64,000 bases of DNA from positions 372,001-436,000 of the forward strand of contig JAVSML010001066.1 in NCBI GenBank assembly GCA_038503035.1. The letters run 5' to 3'. Origin of the DNA: Crocodylus rhombifer (Eukaryota > Chordata > Crocodylia > Crocodylidae). Below are positions 1 to 12,204 of this stretch, piece by piece (positions within the stretch are counted from its first letter, which is position 1; the number at the start of each line of letters is the position of its first letter). Below the pieces are notes generated by a model. It had not been told where the DNA came from. It made no database searches and saw only the letters and a list, made by a program, of their open reading frames with translations. The position numbers and the translations under genes were made by a program.

Positions 1-892
1 CCCTTTTCCAGTCCTCTAGGACCTGGCCTGTGCACCACAAGTGCTCAAATATTCTTGCCAGTGGCTATGCAATGATATCAGCCATTGCCTTGAGTACTCT
101 CAGATGGAGTTTATCTGGGCCTGCCAACTTAAGCACATCCAGTCCTTCCAAGTGACTCTGCAACATCTCAGGGTCAATGCTTGGTAGTCTGGCGCCTAGC
201 TGTTGCCTCTCTACAATCCCATTGTGAGACTTGTCTTGCCCCTTGTTTAGGAACACTGAGGCAAAGAACTCATTGAGAAGTTCAGCCTTGTCCCCCGCTG
301 TCTGTCACCAATTGCTTTTGCCCATTCAGTAGTGGTCCTATTCCATCCTGAGCCTTCCTTTTACTCCCTATATATCTGAAAAATAATTTTTTGTTATCCT
401 TAACTTGAGATGTCATCCTCAGCTCCATGGTAGCTTTGGCCTTTCTAACTGCCTGCCTACAACTGCAAGCTGAGGAGGTATACTCCTCTTTAGTAATCTC
501 TCCCTGTTTCCACTGCTTATATGCCCCCCTTTTTGCCCTTAGGCTGCTTTGGATTTCTCTGGTCAGCCAACGAAGTCTCTTGGCCCCTTTGCCCCCACAT
601 TGGGATCATCTCCCTCTGTGCCCGAAGGGTCATTACCTTAAGGCACAGGCACCCTTCCTGGGCTCCCATGTCGCCAAATCTCTTACTCTGCAGTGCATCG
701 TTGACTAAACGCCTGAGTTCGCTGAAGTCAGCCTTCCTAAAATCTAGCACTTCCACCCTACTAGTTACCTTACCCATTTTACGCCTTATGATGAATTCTA
801 TTATTTGGTGGTAACTGTCCCACAGGTGACCACTGATCTGTACGTCCCCTACCATGTCATCACAGATGTTAGTGTACCCATTCAACCAACAA
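1..892 (-). mobile_element. CR1 LINE fragment, ORF2 endonuclease/RT linker
   Basis: The minus strand encodes a decayed CR1 ORF2. The end of the endonuclease domain lies around 885-700, with LDFRKADFSELRRLVNDAL recognisable. The endonuclease-RT linker follows, then the start of the RT domain around 180-65, with LEGLDVLKLAGPDKLHLRVL matching the usual 'LdvFKSaGpDdLHPRvL' block. Several frames are needed to follow it, so it is inactive. The copy runs off the left edge, so its RT and 3' end lie outside the window. The family is certain from comparison with the better CR1s at 23-25 kb and 39-42 kb; the subfamily is not determined. Confidence 0.88.
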
Positions 893-2524
893 CCTGGGTG
901 CTGTAATTTCTAGTATGTTTACTGATCTTAAGAAAGTGGACAGATTATCTGAATTTGTCTGAAATCATAGGGGTTTGTGAAACCATAGAAGAAAGCAACA
1001 GCATCATTTAACTTTCTTTAGCCTCCTATGAAATGTACTAGGAAAATTATTTAAAAATACATTGAGCTTGTACAATTTTTTGCCAGTGCAACAGGACACA
1101 ATTCAGTATAAAAAGATTCTGAAAAACATTTTCCAAATTAGCCAATTGGCATTCTTAAAAATATGGGTCATTGTAATATGAACCATGCCAGAGAGTGCTT
1201 TCATTTTCATAGGGAAATGACATTTTGGCACTTCTAAGGGCAATAATGTGCAGAACAAGCAGCAAAATTAGCAGCAAAATATTTCATGTGTATTTGTAGT
1301 TAAGAATCCTTTTAGATTGCAATTCAGCTTTGGAATGGTTAAAACTTTACTGACTAAAAGTAATTACAACTATATAACTAACTTCTATTCCAAAGTTACT
1401 GAACACACAACTAAATCACTACCCCTTGAGTTTTTAAAGTATGAAAGTCAGTGGGGAAGGAATAGCTCTCTTTTGCTGGGTACTGGGAGTAGCACAGACA
1501 AAGCAAATCAGTCTACCACTATGCCAAGCCACTGTTCTTAAGTGCAGAAGGTCTACACTACATAAAGTTGCTGAAAGGAGCAGATTTTTCTTCCTGACCT
1601 CTACTAAGGAGCCCTACAAAAAGTTAATTTATTCTGTTCTGAAGAAGAATCAGGATTTCTATCTAAATTGCTTATACCATTTTATCACTTTGGCATCTGG
1701 TCTTAAGCGTTATTTCTCAGATTTTACCCCCTTGAAATCTTTATTCACTATTTGGCCACCATTATGCCTTCAATTAAGAATCTAAAGTGTGGTCATACGA
1801 CACAACAGAGTATGGCTCTCAACCACATTCTCCTGGGCATGATGATGACGCTCCCTAAGCACTATTTCTAAAGCTGGCTGCAGTTTGGAAGGAACATCCA
1901 TGGAATGGAACAGAAATGTCTCCTAATGTTTTGGCTACAAGGTCTAACCCTCCTAAGAGTTTAAAAGACCTGAATTATACAATGACAAAAATATTCCCAA
2001 GCCTTAAACTCAGTAGGGGTCAGCAACATTTTAAAGCAAGAGGCTGTTTTAATGAGCCTTAAGTGCTAGAGCAGGCTGCTTTCAACTCTGCCCACACCAC
2101 TTCTGCCACCACAATCATTGCTTTCCCCTGAAGTGCTTCTTCTGCAGTTTTTTTCTACCACCAATGAAAAGCCCCCTGCCAAGCCAAAGCTGCAAAAGCT
2201 CCTCGGCTCCATAGGCCAGATACAATGGGCTAGATTTGACCTGCAGGCCATAGGTGCCAACCACTTCTAAGGGAAGAGTGATAATCTGTTATAATCCTCA
2301 GTATCTTAAAAAGAGTAACAGACAAATTGTCTCTCATCTGAAGAGATACATCTTGGATCTCTAAAGTATACTGTAACAACCTACAGCAGCAGGATGTTAA
2401 CCACTGTGGTCCCCCTACTTTTCCTGTGGCAGACTTGGGTGTTATGTCTTGTGGTTGTGTGAGGGTTAACTGTGTAGTTGTGTTAGCAGGTTAGACAAAG
2501 GGTTTGTATAAAATGGTTTAAATA
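893..2524. other. No recognised gene or repeat
   Basis: This is AT-rich unique-looking DNA without a coding frame I can support. A mildly GC-richer patch near 2060-2270 is open on the minus strand for 64 codons but has no recognisable motif or splice context. Confidence 0.5.
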
Positions 2525-2592
2525 GAGATGATCCTGCCTCAGGCAGGAGGTTGGATTAAACTACTCTAGGGTTCCCTTCTAGCCCAACTTTT
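2525..2592 (+). repeat. CR1-like 3' terminal fragment
   Basis: A short stretch resembles the conserved CR1 3' end. It has 'gatcctgcctcaggcagg', then 'aggttggattaaactactc' and 'cccttctagcccaac', in the same order as in the good CR1 tails at 25300 and 52030. No coding part remains. The short length and divergence make this a moderate call. Confidence 0.5.
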
Positions 2593-5585
2593 CTCTAGTT
2601 GGGAACCCTCTATATCTCTACATCCCTCTAGTTGGGAACCTGAAAGACTTTAGGGACACTCTTAAAACATTAATCTAGCAAAAGATAAAAAAAAGTTATA
2701 ACATGCCATAGGAACTGTAGACAAGGTCAAGGTATTATTCTGAACAGTAAAAAGGCAAGAGATTTTTGTGTGGATATATTCAATATTTTTTTTCTGTTTT
2801 TAAAACAGAGGAAAAGAGCATTTCTTCATGAACAAGAAGGAAAGATTCCAAAAATAAGATTGCTATCTGATGAAAAAGCTTGGCTTCCCTTGTGCCTGAA
2901 GTGTAAAAAACCTACCAAAACAAACAAAGGGGAAATGGGGGCTATGTCAAACTCAGGCAGGTAAATCCTTTGAGACAGATACTGTGAATTGGAAGAAATC
3001 ATAGAGAATAAAACTTCTCTCTGAATTTCCTGGTCTCTATGCGAGTCATAATTTAACCTTCCAATTTCATTTACATCTGTACCCATCTGAAATAATACAA
3101 TTGGCTTCAGCAATATAAAAGACTATCCTGGCTATTTTTTTATACAGCAAAATTATACAAATCACTAACCGTAGTCCAGTATTATTTCTGCGTCAATATT
3201 ATATTTTCCTAGCCAAGATGAAACAGAAAGCATTAATATTTTATTTTTTATTCCTATTACAACAATCAAATAGCTTTTCATAATCTCTCAAAGTACTGCA
3301 CAGATTTACATATTATAGTATGCATTGACAGAATAATAGTGTGATACCCTCTCAGAATATCTTAAAACGATAGCTGTACAATTAGAAAGGTTTTAGTAAA
3401 ACAATGTAAAAAGGTTATTCTTGATAGCAAATACCCTAATTTATTTTATATGTCTACATTTTTATATAGTGCCCATAACTGCCACTAAAGGAAACGCATT
3501 GTTTTTCAAATACAGAATTGGAATTTGCAAGGAATTTCATTTCAACATTTATCCAACAGTAAAAAAAAAAAACTCTCTCTGAAATATAAGTACAATGGGA
3601 CTGAGAGAAAAAAGTCACCACTTACCTCAATGGGAACTGCAAAACATTGTTGAGTAAATAACCTATTCCCATCTATTCTTTCTGTGCAACTGACCACGTT
3701 GATTCATAAACTAACTGTGTAAACTGACAAGCGAGCACATTTTAAAATCTGTGAGGATTCTAATGACTACTTTACTTTTAATGAAGCCCTAAGCTTCTTG
3801 TTTTAAAAATATTTCTTATCTTACTCTGACAAGTTTCTACATAAAATTCCTCCCAACAATCTATTTTAATCTAACTTTTGAAAATTTTGCTTCCATCTGC
3901 CATTCAGCTATTTTCTGTCAATGTTACTAACCCCAAAAGGTATCCCAAAAGCTTCAGAGACCATCTATTATTTTGTGTTTGTACAGTTTCTAAAACAAGC
4001 GAAATTATTATTGGTTGACCCCGAGGCATTGATATAACAACAACAATGAAGATGTAGTAACTTCTACAAAGCTCTTGTGTGGCAAAACAAAAAAGGGAAC
4101 TGGGGGAAGACATCAACAATAAATGATCATCATGTGCCTACACATACACAAAAATACTGTTGGACTGAATTTCATTTTCAGTCTGATGACTTCATACAGC
4201 TCTGGCAGTATACATGGGGCCTTACAATACAAATAATTAATATCTCCACACAGGTTAAAGTCTCCTTTACATGATTAGAGTGGCATATGGTACCTATTAG
4301 AGTAAATGAAAGAATTAGGCCCTATTATTTCCACTTTATCACATATCCCAGGGATATTAGGTAGTTTTTCACCCAGCAGCTCCATCTTTGTTCATGGCTA
4401 CCAGAGGAAGTGTCTGGGGTGAAGGGTCAGCTAGTCATTCTTTTCAGCTGTCACTCATTTGGAAGATTCCCAGAGCAGGAACCTCTGCCACACTGTACAG
4501 TCAGAATGGCCAGATCTCCACCAATATCATTCCTCATCATCTTAAGTTACAAATGTATTCACTATGGGCACACAACCTCTGATATGATCAGAGGTGGAAA
4601 GGGACTGAGGAGCTGTTATTGGGGCTGCTTAGTAGACTTTAAAGCATTTCCCTTCTTCTCAACATTCATGTTTGATTCTGTGGTTGAAGAAGTATTGTGG
4701 GCTTTGTTGCAGATACGTATCCGGCCAGGGCTTGGCCCTACCTAGTAAGTTAGTCCTGGATGAAACAGTAAACTGAGACGGCCACATTTTTTTGGATTCA
4801 CCAACAGCAAGATGTGACAACAAAAGCTTGTCTGAATCTAGCGATTCAAACTATAAATCTGGAAAACAATATCAATTTTTGAGCCTCTAAATGTTGAAAA
4901 TCTCTGATATCTGTTTGGCTGTGTACCAGTTTTTAATAGTCCACTGACCATATTAGCCTCACAGAAGAATGAAAAAATAATTTTAATCCCTACTGGCAGA
5001 CAGTAATTTGTTGAGTTTCTGGTGCATCAAAAATCAATACAGTACACTTCTGTTTACTTTTCTCTTTGATCGAACACCATAAAAAGATGTCAGCACAAAT
5101 GTGAATATCTTTGGAAAGAAAGATTGGTGTTGAATGCTGTTACAAAGCAACAGGAGATGCTCTTTCATTGTTTTCTGTATGATTATTCTATTGACAAAAT
5201 TAAAAATTAAGAAATGGTAATTTGTAGGGCATGCTCTTGTAAGATAGGTCAGATCTGAGGAGTTACGTTATGTGTAGCACATGCACTACCTCCCACCTTT
5301 TTAAAATGGCAAGCTAAAAATCTTTCCGACTGAAAAAGCAGGTACAGATAATTTAACTTCACCAACATAATACATAAACATACTTTAGAGAACTGTAGGA
5401 TTCTGCTACAACAAGCATATCAAGATTAAAAGAGGGATGGATTAGAGTTTTATGTAAATAATGTCAAAACCAATGATAAAACATATCATGCAGATATGTA
5501 AGGGACATCAACCTTCATACTGTAGAATAGTGTTCATTAAGGCATTTACCAGGCCAGAAATTCAGGTAAAGGTATGATAGGATCT
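2593..5585. other. Unique AT-rich DNA, one weak exon candidate
   Basis: I see no gene and no identifiable transposon here apart from the exon-like segment listed separately at 2809-2960. Base composition is uniformly AT-rich. Confidence 0.5.
2809..2960 (+). other. Exon-like segment, weak candidate
   Basis: A pyrimidine-rich tract ending 'ctgtttttaaaacag' at 2808 resembles a splice acceptor, and 'caggcag' followed by 'gtaaat' at 2961 resembles a donor. The 152 bases between are open in one frame that begins exactly at the acceptor. The peptide starts RKRAFLHEQEGKIPKIRLL and later has LCLKCKK. I do not recognise it as any protein family. Such coincidences are common in AT-rich introns, so this is only a lead. 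Confidence 0.13.
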
Positions 5586-5589
5586 GGTG

Positions 5590-6020
5590 TACAATCCACA
5601 TGATCGCACCTCCTGTCATGCCACACTGGCACGGTGGGAGGCATGACTGTGGAATCCAGCATGAGATCCAGTCATGCCTTATTGCCAGTGTATGGGGAGC
5701 CTGGGATCATGCTCCCATCCACCCCTGTACCAGCAGATAGCAAGCTTCCACATGGGGCACTCCCCCTGGCTACATATGGTACATGCTTGTGGTTGGGAGC
5801 CCCATCAACTGATAGGGCTCCCTGCAACAGGGGAGCACCTGGCCACACATTCAATTAATAGTGTGATAAGAATGAGCCACAAAGTTATTACACATTGTTT
5901 GTGGAATAAATTTGTGATTTATTTCTGGCATTATCATGCTATTAACTGATTAAATGTGTAGCTGGGTCACAGCTGGTTAATTACATCTTAAGTGTAATGT
6001 GCAGATGAGCCTTAATGTCT
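5590..6020 (-). mobile_element. Non-autonomous DNA transposon segment
   Basis: Read on the minus strand, the end near 6000 gives 'attacacttaagat', the same subterminal word found at 6658-6670 in the hAT element downstream. Both also contain 'gccacacattca'. The interior has a short inverted repeat around 5613-5646 (cctgtcatgcc ... ggcatgact) and is GC-richer than its surroundings. It encodes no transposase. The far end and any target duplication are not resolved, so family membership is inferred. Confidence 0.45.
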
Positions 6021-6621
6021 ACTTGCTGTCCTCAGTGGCATTATTGCTTAAGTTCTGTTGTGGGGGTGTTCATATTTGGGTAATTGCCACTGCAGCAGAT
6101 AGTGCAGTGACAACTGACATAAATTTTGATCTCATGTAGCTACTCCAATAATCCTATTTTAGTGTTATACATAAAATCAAATGTCACTATAAAACAACTT
6201 ACTTCACACTGTTGTTTCCCATGACATTTAATGAGGCAATTGGAATTTGCTACATATTTTCTACACTTCCAACAACGAAGCACTTCAGCGTCTTGGCTAT
6301 TCATTTTAACTCGTGATTCTTCAACTCTTTATCTGTATGAAAAGACCATAAAATGTATAATTAATTTAGACATCTGTAATCTATTTACATTATGTAGGGT
6401 CTCCACTTGCAAACCCTCCAGGCATAAGTTGTTTCCTTTCTCACTCATGCTAAAACACAATACTGTTTTTATGAAGCGCATATTCATCTAAATATTTCAA
6501 TTCTGAGCTGCTAGTTTCAGTAACCTGAATGATTATTCAAAAAGATCACAAAGAACCATGAATATATATGGTGCTATAATACTGAGACAAAATCCTTTTC
6601 CTAATAATTATTTTTTAATTG
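6021..6621. other. No recognised gene or repeat
   Basis: AT-rich DNA between two related DNA transposons. No coding evidence. Confidence 0.5.
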
Positions 6622-6731
6622 CTCTAAAGCAGGGGTGACCAAGGCCCCGGGCAGGTATTACACTTAAGATACGATTAGCCTGTTAATCGCACCTTAAATA
6701 GGAACCTAGCCACACATTCAGGCCACAAAAC

Positions 6732-6779
6732 AGGAAACCAGGCACAAAATATGTGGTATGTTTTTGTGCCTGGTTTCCT
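6732..6779. repeat. 18-bp hairpin inside the hAT element
   Basis: Bases 6732-6749 and 6762-6779 are perfect reverse complements (core ggaaaccaggcacaaaa), separated by a 12-base loop. It lies in the left third of the transposon. Confidence 0.85.
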
Positions 6780-6847
6780 TCATGCCTTACCCTGCCATGC
6801 AGCTTGATGCCGGCTGCTTGGTGGTGCTTGATTGACAACTTCTCCAT

Positions 6848-7115
6848 CCCTGGGACTGCACAAGAGCCAGTACAAGACTCTCACGGGTTCCAAGGCTGGA
6901 ATTGACAGTCAGCTGATTATTGGGTATCCCTAGGACCTCACTAGAGCCAGTTCAAGACTCTGGTGTGGTCCTAGGGCTGAGACTGACAATCAGCTGATTG
7001 CAGGTCCCAGCCCTGGGACTGTACCAGAGCCAGCTGGAGACTCCAGTGCAATCTCCAGGCTGAAAATGACAGTCAGCTGACTGTTGGTGCCAGCCCTGGG
7101 ACGGCACCAGCACAC
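6848..7115 (+). repeat. Tandem repeat of about 83 bp, 3.3 copies
   Basis: Units begin 'ccctgggac' or 'ccctaggac' at 6848, 6928, 7011 and 7094, so the periods are 80, 83 and 83. Each has 'agagccag' followed later by 'gacagtcagctga' or a close variant. The copies diverge from each other, so the duplication is old. It sits wholly inside the hAT element. Confidence 0.8.
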
Positions 7116-7605
7116 CAGGAACCCAATGTTCAAATTGCTCATACAGAGGAATCCGTGGAACATGATTTTGGTCTCCCCCTGAACTGGCAATTAGAAACTG
7201 GAATCTGAGCGCTGATCACAAAATCATGTGTCCTGCCATACACATGGCACAGAAGAAGGCACAGTTATTGGGAATGGGGAACAGATCCCATTGTGCCATT
7301 AAATGAGCACGTGCCATGGCCCCAAGGTCCAGGCCACAGGCAGGATCTGGCCCATGAAGCCATGTCATCTGTCCTGCACAGATGCCCACACCTCCACAAA
7401 CTTGACAGTGGGAGAACAGTGACAGTGTTAACTGCTGCAGCTCCCAGAGCTATGGCAATGAACACTGCTGTCACCAATTCAAACCTGTGGTTAGTCTTAC
7501 CCCGATAATACAGATATCAGATAATGCAGCCCCACACCCTGTATTGGTCATATGCACCAGATCAGGATGGGGAGGGTGAATGAACTGGACACCACTGCTC
7601 TAAAA

Positions 7606-8039
7606 TGCATGGGTCCTTCTACAAAAAGTCAATGGGGTTTCACCTTGGCTTTACAGTCAGCTCTCTAGCAAAAACACATCTAAATGAAGGACCAGTCTAC
7701 ACCATAAAGTGTTGCCAATATTATTAGGTAGGGGCATAGTTTGATAATAGCCCCTGCCCCTTGACAGGTATCCTGCTGATCGCCATCCTGGGACCAGAAA
7801 TCCCACGCCAACCCCAGACATTTGTCACCAGAAGTCCCTCCCCTTGCCCCCAGAAGTACCCCTTTTGGGAAGGGGATTTGCTATCATTGAACAGAGAAAA
7901 AAACAAATCATATACTAAAAATAAAATATCTACTATAACATATTTCAAAAATGTTTTTGTCCTGATTTACATGCATTTTCACAGTGTATATAGAGGTGAT
8001 TGCATAATAACTCAAAATAAAGACTTACTTCTGTACGTT
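7606..8039. other. No recognised gene
   Basis: Unique-looking sequence with a poly(A)-signal-like AATAAA near 8017 just before a G/T-rich tract. No coding support. Confidence 0.4.
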
Positions 8040-9130
8040 GTGTGTGGGGGGGGTTGGAAGTGTAATTGGGCTGTCAGGTTTTGTGAAGGGATGGGAGGTG
8101 GGAGCATGTGTGGGTGGATATGGGGTTTGTGGGGGGTGGCAGTGTGTGTAGGGGGTCTGGGAGAATTTATGTGGGGTTGTGGAGGGGTGGGTGTGTGTGG
8201 GAGTGGGTGTGTGTCCCCCCCACCACATGCCCCCCCATAGCACACAGCCCCCTCCACTAATAGCAGCAGCAGGCCCTTGGGGTCCTCCTGGCCCACAGCA
8301 GGCAGACTCTCCTGGCAACATGTGCATCTGGCTGAGTCCCAGGAGCTGCACATGGCGGTGCAGAGCCAGCCTGGCCAGTTGGCGTGCACCTTCTGCTGGA
8401 CTGGGCTGACTCCATGCCACCACGTGCAGATCCTGGGACTCAGCCAGAGCTGTGTGCCACTGGGCCAGGCCAGCTCTGTGCCTCCACATGGGGCTTCCAG
8501 CACTTCAGTGGGGATCATGAAACATGGAGGTATGGAACCAACCCCCCCAATGGCACACAACTCCCAGTGGCTCCTGACCCACATGCCATCAGGCCAAGCA
8601 GACTCTGCATCTCCACATGCGGCTCCCCACTGGAGTGCTGAAAGCCCCACGTGGAGGCATGGAGCCTGCCCGGCTCGATGATGCATAGCTCCTGCCTGCA
8701 GTGCTAGAAGCCCTATGTGCTGGCACAGACTCAGGCCAGTCTGGATTGAAGGCACGCACCAGTGGGCTGGGGCAGGTGGGCTCCATGCCACCACATGCAG
8801 CTCCTGGGATTCAGCCAGAGCCATGTGCTGCCAGGGGGCTCTTCCTCCTGTGGGCCATGAGCACCCTGAGGGCCTGCCACCTGCTGCTGCTGGCAATGAG
8901 TGCTGTGCACAATAGGAGGAGGTGGGGAAGTCACATCCACCCACAAACCTCACCCCCACCCCCTTTCCTGCAGGCAGGAGCACCCCTCTCCACTCACCAG
9001 GTGTCCAGTCACAAGCCATAATGCGCGGTGCCTCCACGTGGGTCTCCCAGCTGAAGTGCCAGGAGCCCCAGGGAGGTAGAGGCACAGAGCCCATCCAGTC
9101 TGATGATGTGCAACCTATGAAAGCCCACCT
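8040..9130. repeat. GC-rich large imperfect palindrome
   Basis: The stretch 8246-8405 reads as an imperfect reverse complement of about 8745-8905: agcagcagcagg, tggcccaca, ctggctga, cccaggagctgca and gtgc...cttc recur in order. Nearer the centre, 8478-8507 (cctccacatggggcttcca) is mirrored by about 8625-8657. The axis is near 8570. Outer G/T-rich (8040-8220) and C/A-rich (8930-8970) tracts look like continuations of the arms. A further copy of the central module lies at 9030-9075. A 360-codon minus-strand open frame here follows from the composition and matches no family. Confidence 0.65.
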
Positions 9131-11337
9131 CCCGCTGGCTTTCAGAGGGCAGCCGCAGACCAGTAATAATTATTTTTTGGAGGGCCCCACAGGCTGGACA
9201 GAATGGCCTGGCAAGCTCAATCTGGCTCATGGCTTATATTTTACCTGCCCCATCCTAGATCGTGATATTGTGGCTATCCCGATTTCAAGCACTATATAGC
9301 AATTGTAAAATAATTATATTAAAATTTAAGCAAGCAGCAAAAATCTATGGCAAAAGGTCATAGAAATGATTCTGTGTGCCTGAATGAACAACTTCATCTT
9401 TATTTATATTCACTTTTCTTTTATAATACAAACTTAGAAATATCCAACTTAAATGGTCTATTCAGCCATTTAAACCTCTTTCATACTTCTCTTTAAATAG
9501 CTTAGGTGGTTTGTCATCTTATCTGTCTGGTTTTTGAAGATATAATAAATCATGACAAGATTAAACAAAAGGCACTGCAATTATCCACATATTTATTTCA
9601 AACATAGTGCTTATTTCAGCAGATAGTACTTGTTTTATATATCAAGGATTCTCCTCCAGAAAACAGGCTTCAGCTCCCCTATTGAAGTCAAAAATACCCT
9701 AATTACATTATAGTTATGATTACTGCTATACAATCAGACTTTTAATAAACAAAACTGAACCATGATTACACAGTGAAATGAAGACATATCATTTCAATGC
9801 CTTTCCTATTTCCCTGAAGATTTCAATTGACAGGCAAACAAGTAGAAGCCTATGTTAAAACTCCAGCATTCTTTTATTTCTAGAGAAACTGGCAGAAACA
9901 TATTCCTAGTGAATAGGGGATTCTAATTACTACTGGTTAAATAAAATGAACATGGAAGGGATATTTTAGGAAAATAGAATATTCACACTCAAACCTTTTT
10001 CTTTCATATGGCAGAAAACTGTTAGTGAAAACAGCTTGAGCAAATCGAGCATCACTTTATCTTGAGTTTTTACTGGACCTGCTGCCAGGACAGTGATTTT
10101 ATCAGCCATTGCTGCGTAACAGGTTTGAAAGCAGCAGTTGAAATGTATAAAATGTTAAACCTCTCAATGGTATCAACTGTTAAATCGCTATTTTAATAAT
10201 ATGCATATTTTAATGCCTGGGATGTGTGGGCAGCAGGTTACAGCTGTGCCCCGGCTTCAGCCCCAGCCCCAGGCCCAGAACAGCTCCCTGCCCAGCTGCA
10301 TGCCCTGCCAGCACTATTTGTGCCCATCTCCACAAAAACCCTGGCCCCCTGCTGCCACGGCCCCACTGCTCCTGGGGTCTCCGTGAAAACCAGCGGCAGC
10401 GATACGGGCAGGGGCTACTGGGAAATGGAGTCCACCACAGGCCCAATCTGGCTCGCTGGCCAGACTTTGCCTGATCCTGATCTAACCCATGTCCTGGAAG
10501 ATTTTAGACCCAGTAAATCTCATTGTTTCACCCGTATAATTTTATTCAAAATACTAAACTAAAACTAGCTTTCTCTTTCTTCCAACACTCATGTCGTTTT
10601 TTGTATTTGAGTATAACTCATTGAACGGAACTACTTAAATAAGTTGAACAGAAAAAATTCTCCCTGCATCTGCAGAAGAATCCAATCCTCCCAAAAGCTG
10701 GCTTCGCTTTTCAAAAAACTCTGATTCCAAGCACTTAACCAGCAAGTTCTACCAGTTCTGTGCTTAGACTTCCCTTCAAACTCTAGCAGGAAACACATAC
10801 CAGTGTATTCTTTCAACAAATGCCACATTTAATCTAAATAATATTAATATTAATATATTACATAAAGTTCAAATTATGACAATGTTAGTTTAACCATTGT
10901 AAAAGCTTTATTTATGAACATGTATTTTAAAAAGTATGACTTAAATAAAAGCCTGTTTGAATCTAAAAAAATCTAATTTAATTAATTTTTTTAAATGTAT
11001 TTTTATCTATCCAGGAAAAGTGCCTCATTGTTGAGACAAACAACTAGCCCAGTAATTCTCAACCACAGTAGCAGGCACTCTCCAAAAGCCTTTGGGCTAA
11101 GTACATTATTCTCCTAGCTTTGTGGACTTCCCCAACATTTCAGCAGTTGCTGACAGAAGCAAGAGAATTAAATCAATACAATTCTTGTCAGCTTCATAGC
11201 TGCTCTTCAATATCTTGTCGAGTAGAAAAAATCTGACAAAAATCTCATTATGTTATTCTCCTGCCGTATTTGGGAAAACGGGGAGCAGCAACACAAAAAG
11301 GCACTGGTGTTGTTCATGAGGGAGGAAAACCTCCAGG
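9131..11337. other. No gene; one GC-rich patch at 10200-10480
   Basis: Mostly AT-rich unique DNA. The patch at 10210-10470 is C-rich with short open frames in several phases, probably part of an unidentified repeat. It has few CpG and no splice context that I would defend. Confidence 0.45.
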
Positions 11338-12052
11338 GCTATGGACAGAAGTTACACATAAACCAGGTGAAGTCATCAGAAACTAGTTTAAACCTATAAC
11401 AGAACAGAAGCCCAGTAGACATAAACCAGTTTGAAAATGGCGGAAACTGGTTTAAGATAAACCTGGATGAACGTAGCATCAAACTTAACTGATTTGGGTC
11501 AAACCGGTTTATGAAACTTCTGTCCCACATCCCTTCCTGGTTCAAGTTAAATCAGTTTCTCCCAGAATCCCAGCATGCTTTCCAGCTCTGGGCTAGGCTG
11601 TCTGCTCCAGCACAGAAGGGAGAGAGGGAGAGGGACAGGGATCTGGGGCCAGGGAGGAGGGGGTTAAATCCCACTTCCCCCTGTTAAACCCCTCCCCACC
11701 CCCAAGTACAGGAGCTGCCTTTCCCTGCTAAATGTTCTGAAAGTTATTGTTGGCTGCCACTGTGGACTACAAATCCCAGAGGCACCTGGAAGCAAGAAGT
11801 GATGAGAACCCTGCAGAGACCAGCTTCTGTGATGCCAGGCAGCAAAATCCCTGAGATCTCAGGGACTGCAGAAGAGGAAATGCCAGAGAGCCATGCTTTA
11901 GTGCCCCTCGCTTCTGGCCTGCTGTATTTCGTGAATCAAAGGTAAATGTGTGTCCAGTTGTTTCTCAAGTTAATCTCTGCAGCTTAAACTAACTTGCAAA
12001 GATTAAATCAATTCAGCCTCAGGCTTTTTGACTGTCTGTACTTAGTCCAGAT
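11338..12052 (+). mobile_element. DNA transposon-like repeat, copy 1
   Basis: The ends are weakly inverted: 'ctatggacagaagttacac' on the left, and the reverse complement of the right end reads 'ctggactaagtacagacag'. Subterminal parts carry repeated 'aaaccagttt/aaactggttt' words, and a GC-rich centre carries none of the usual genes. Much of its right part is repeated at 62400-62775, where 'aacttctgtccca', 'ctgtctgctccag', 'catgctttagtgccccc' and 'ctttttgactgt' occur in the same order. It is non-coding and most likely a MITE-like element. Confidence 0.6.
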
Positions 12053-12204
12053 GAGGTGAAGGATGGGGTAGCAGGAGTTCAGAAAGGGGCAGGTACAGGG
12101 GTGTGCACTGATGCCATTGCACCCCCTTCCCCCCCTTTAATTCCTGCTCTACCCAAAATTTAAGATCAACTTCCTGGCAGTGGCAGGAGCATTTCTAGTC
12201 AGAC

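Larger units (their letters stand above)
6630..7597 (+). mobile_element. hAT-type non-autonomous transposon with 8-bp TSD
   Basis: The element begins CAGGGGTGACCAAGG and ends with the reverse complement of CAGTGGTGTCCAG, imperfect TIRs of hAT type. It is flanked by 'ctctaaag' (6622-6629) and 'ctctaaaa' (7598-7605), an 8-bp target site duplication with one mismatch, the length characteristic of hAT transposases. At 968 bp it has no open frame of transposase type. It contains an 18-bp hairpin (6732-6779) and about three tandem 83-bp units (6848-7115). Confidence 0.82.

Noticed and set aside
8012..9094. 360-codon minus-strand open frame
   Set aside because: It covers the GC-rich palindrome, and other frames on both strands are nearly as open. 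The product is Trp/Cys/His/Pro-rich with no family resemblance.
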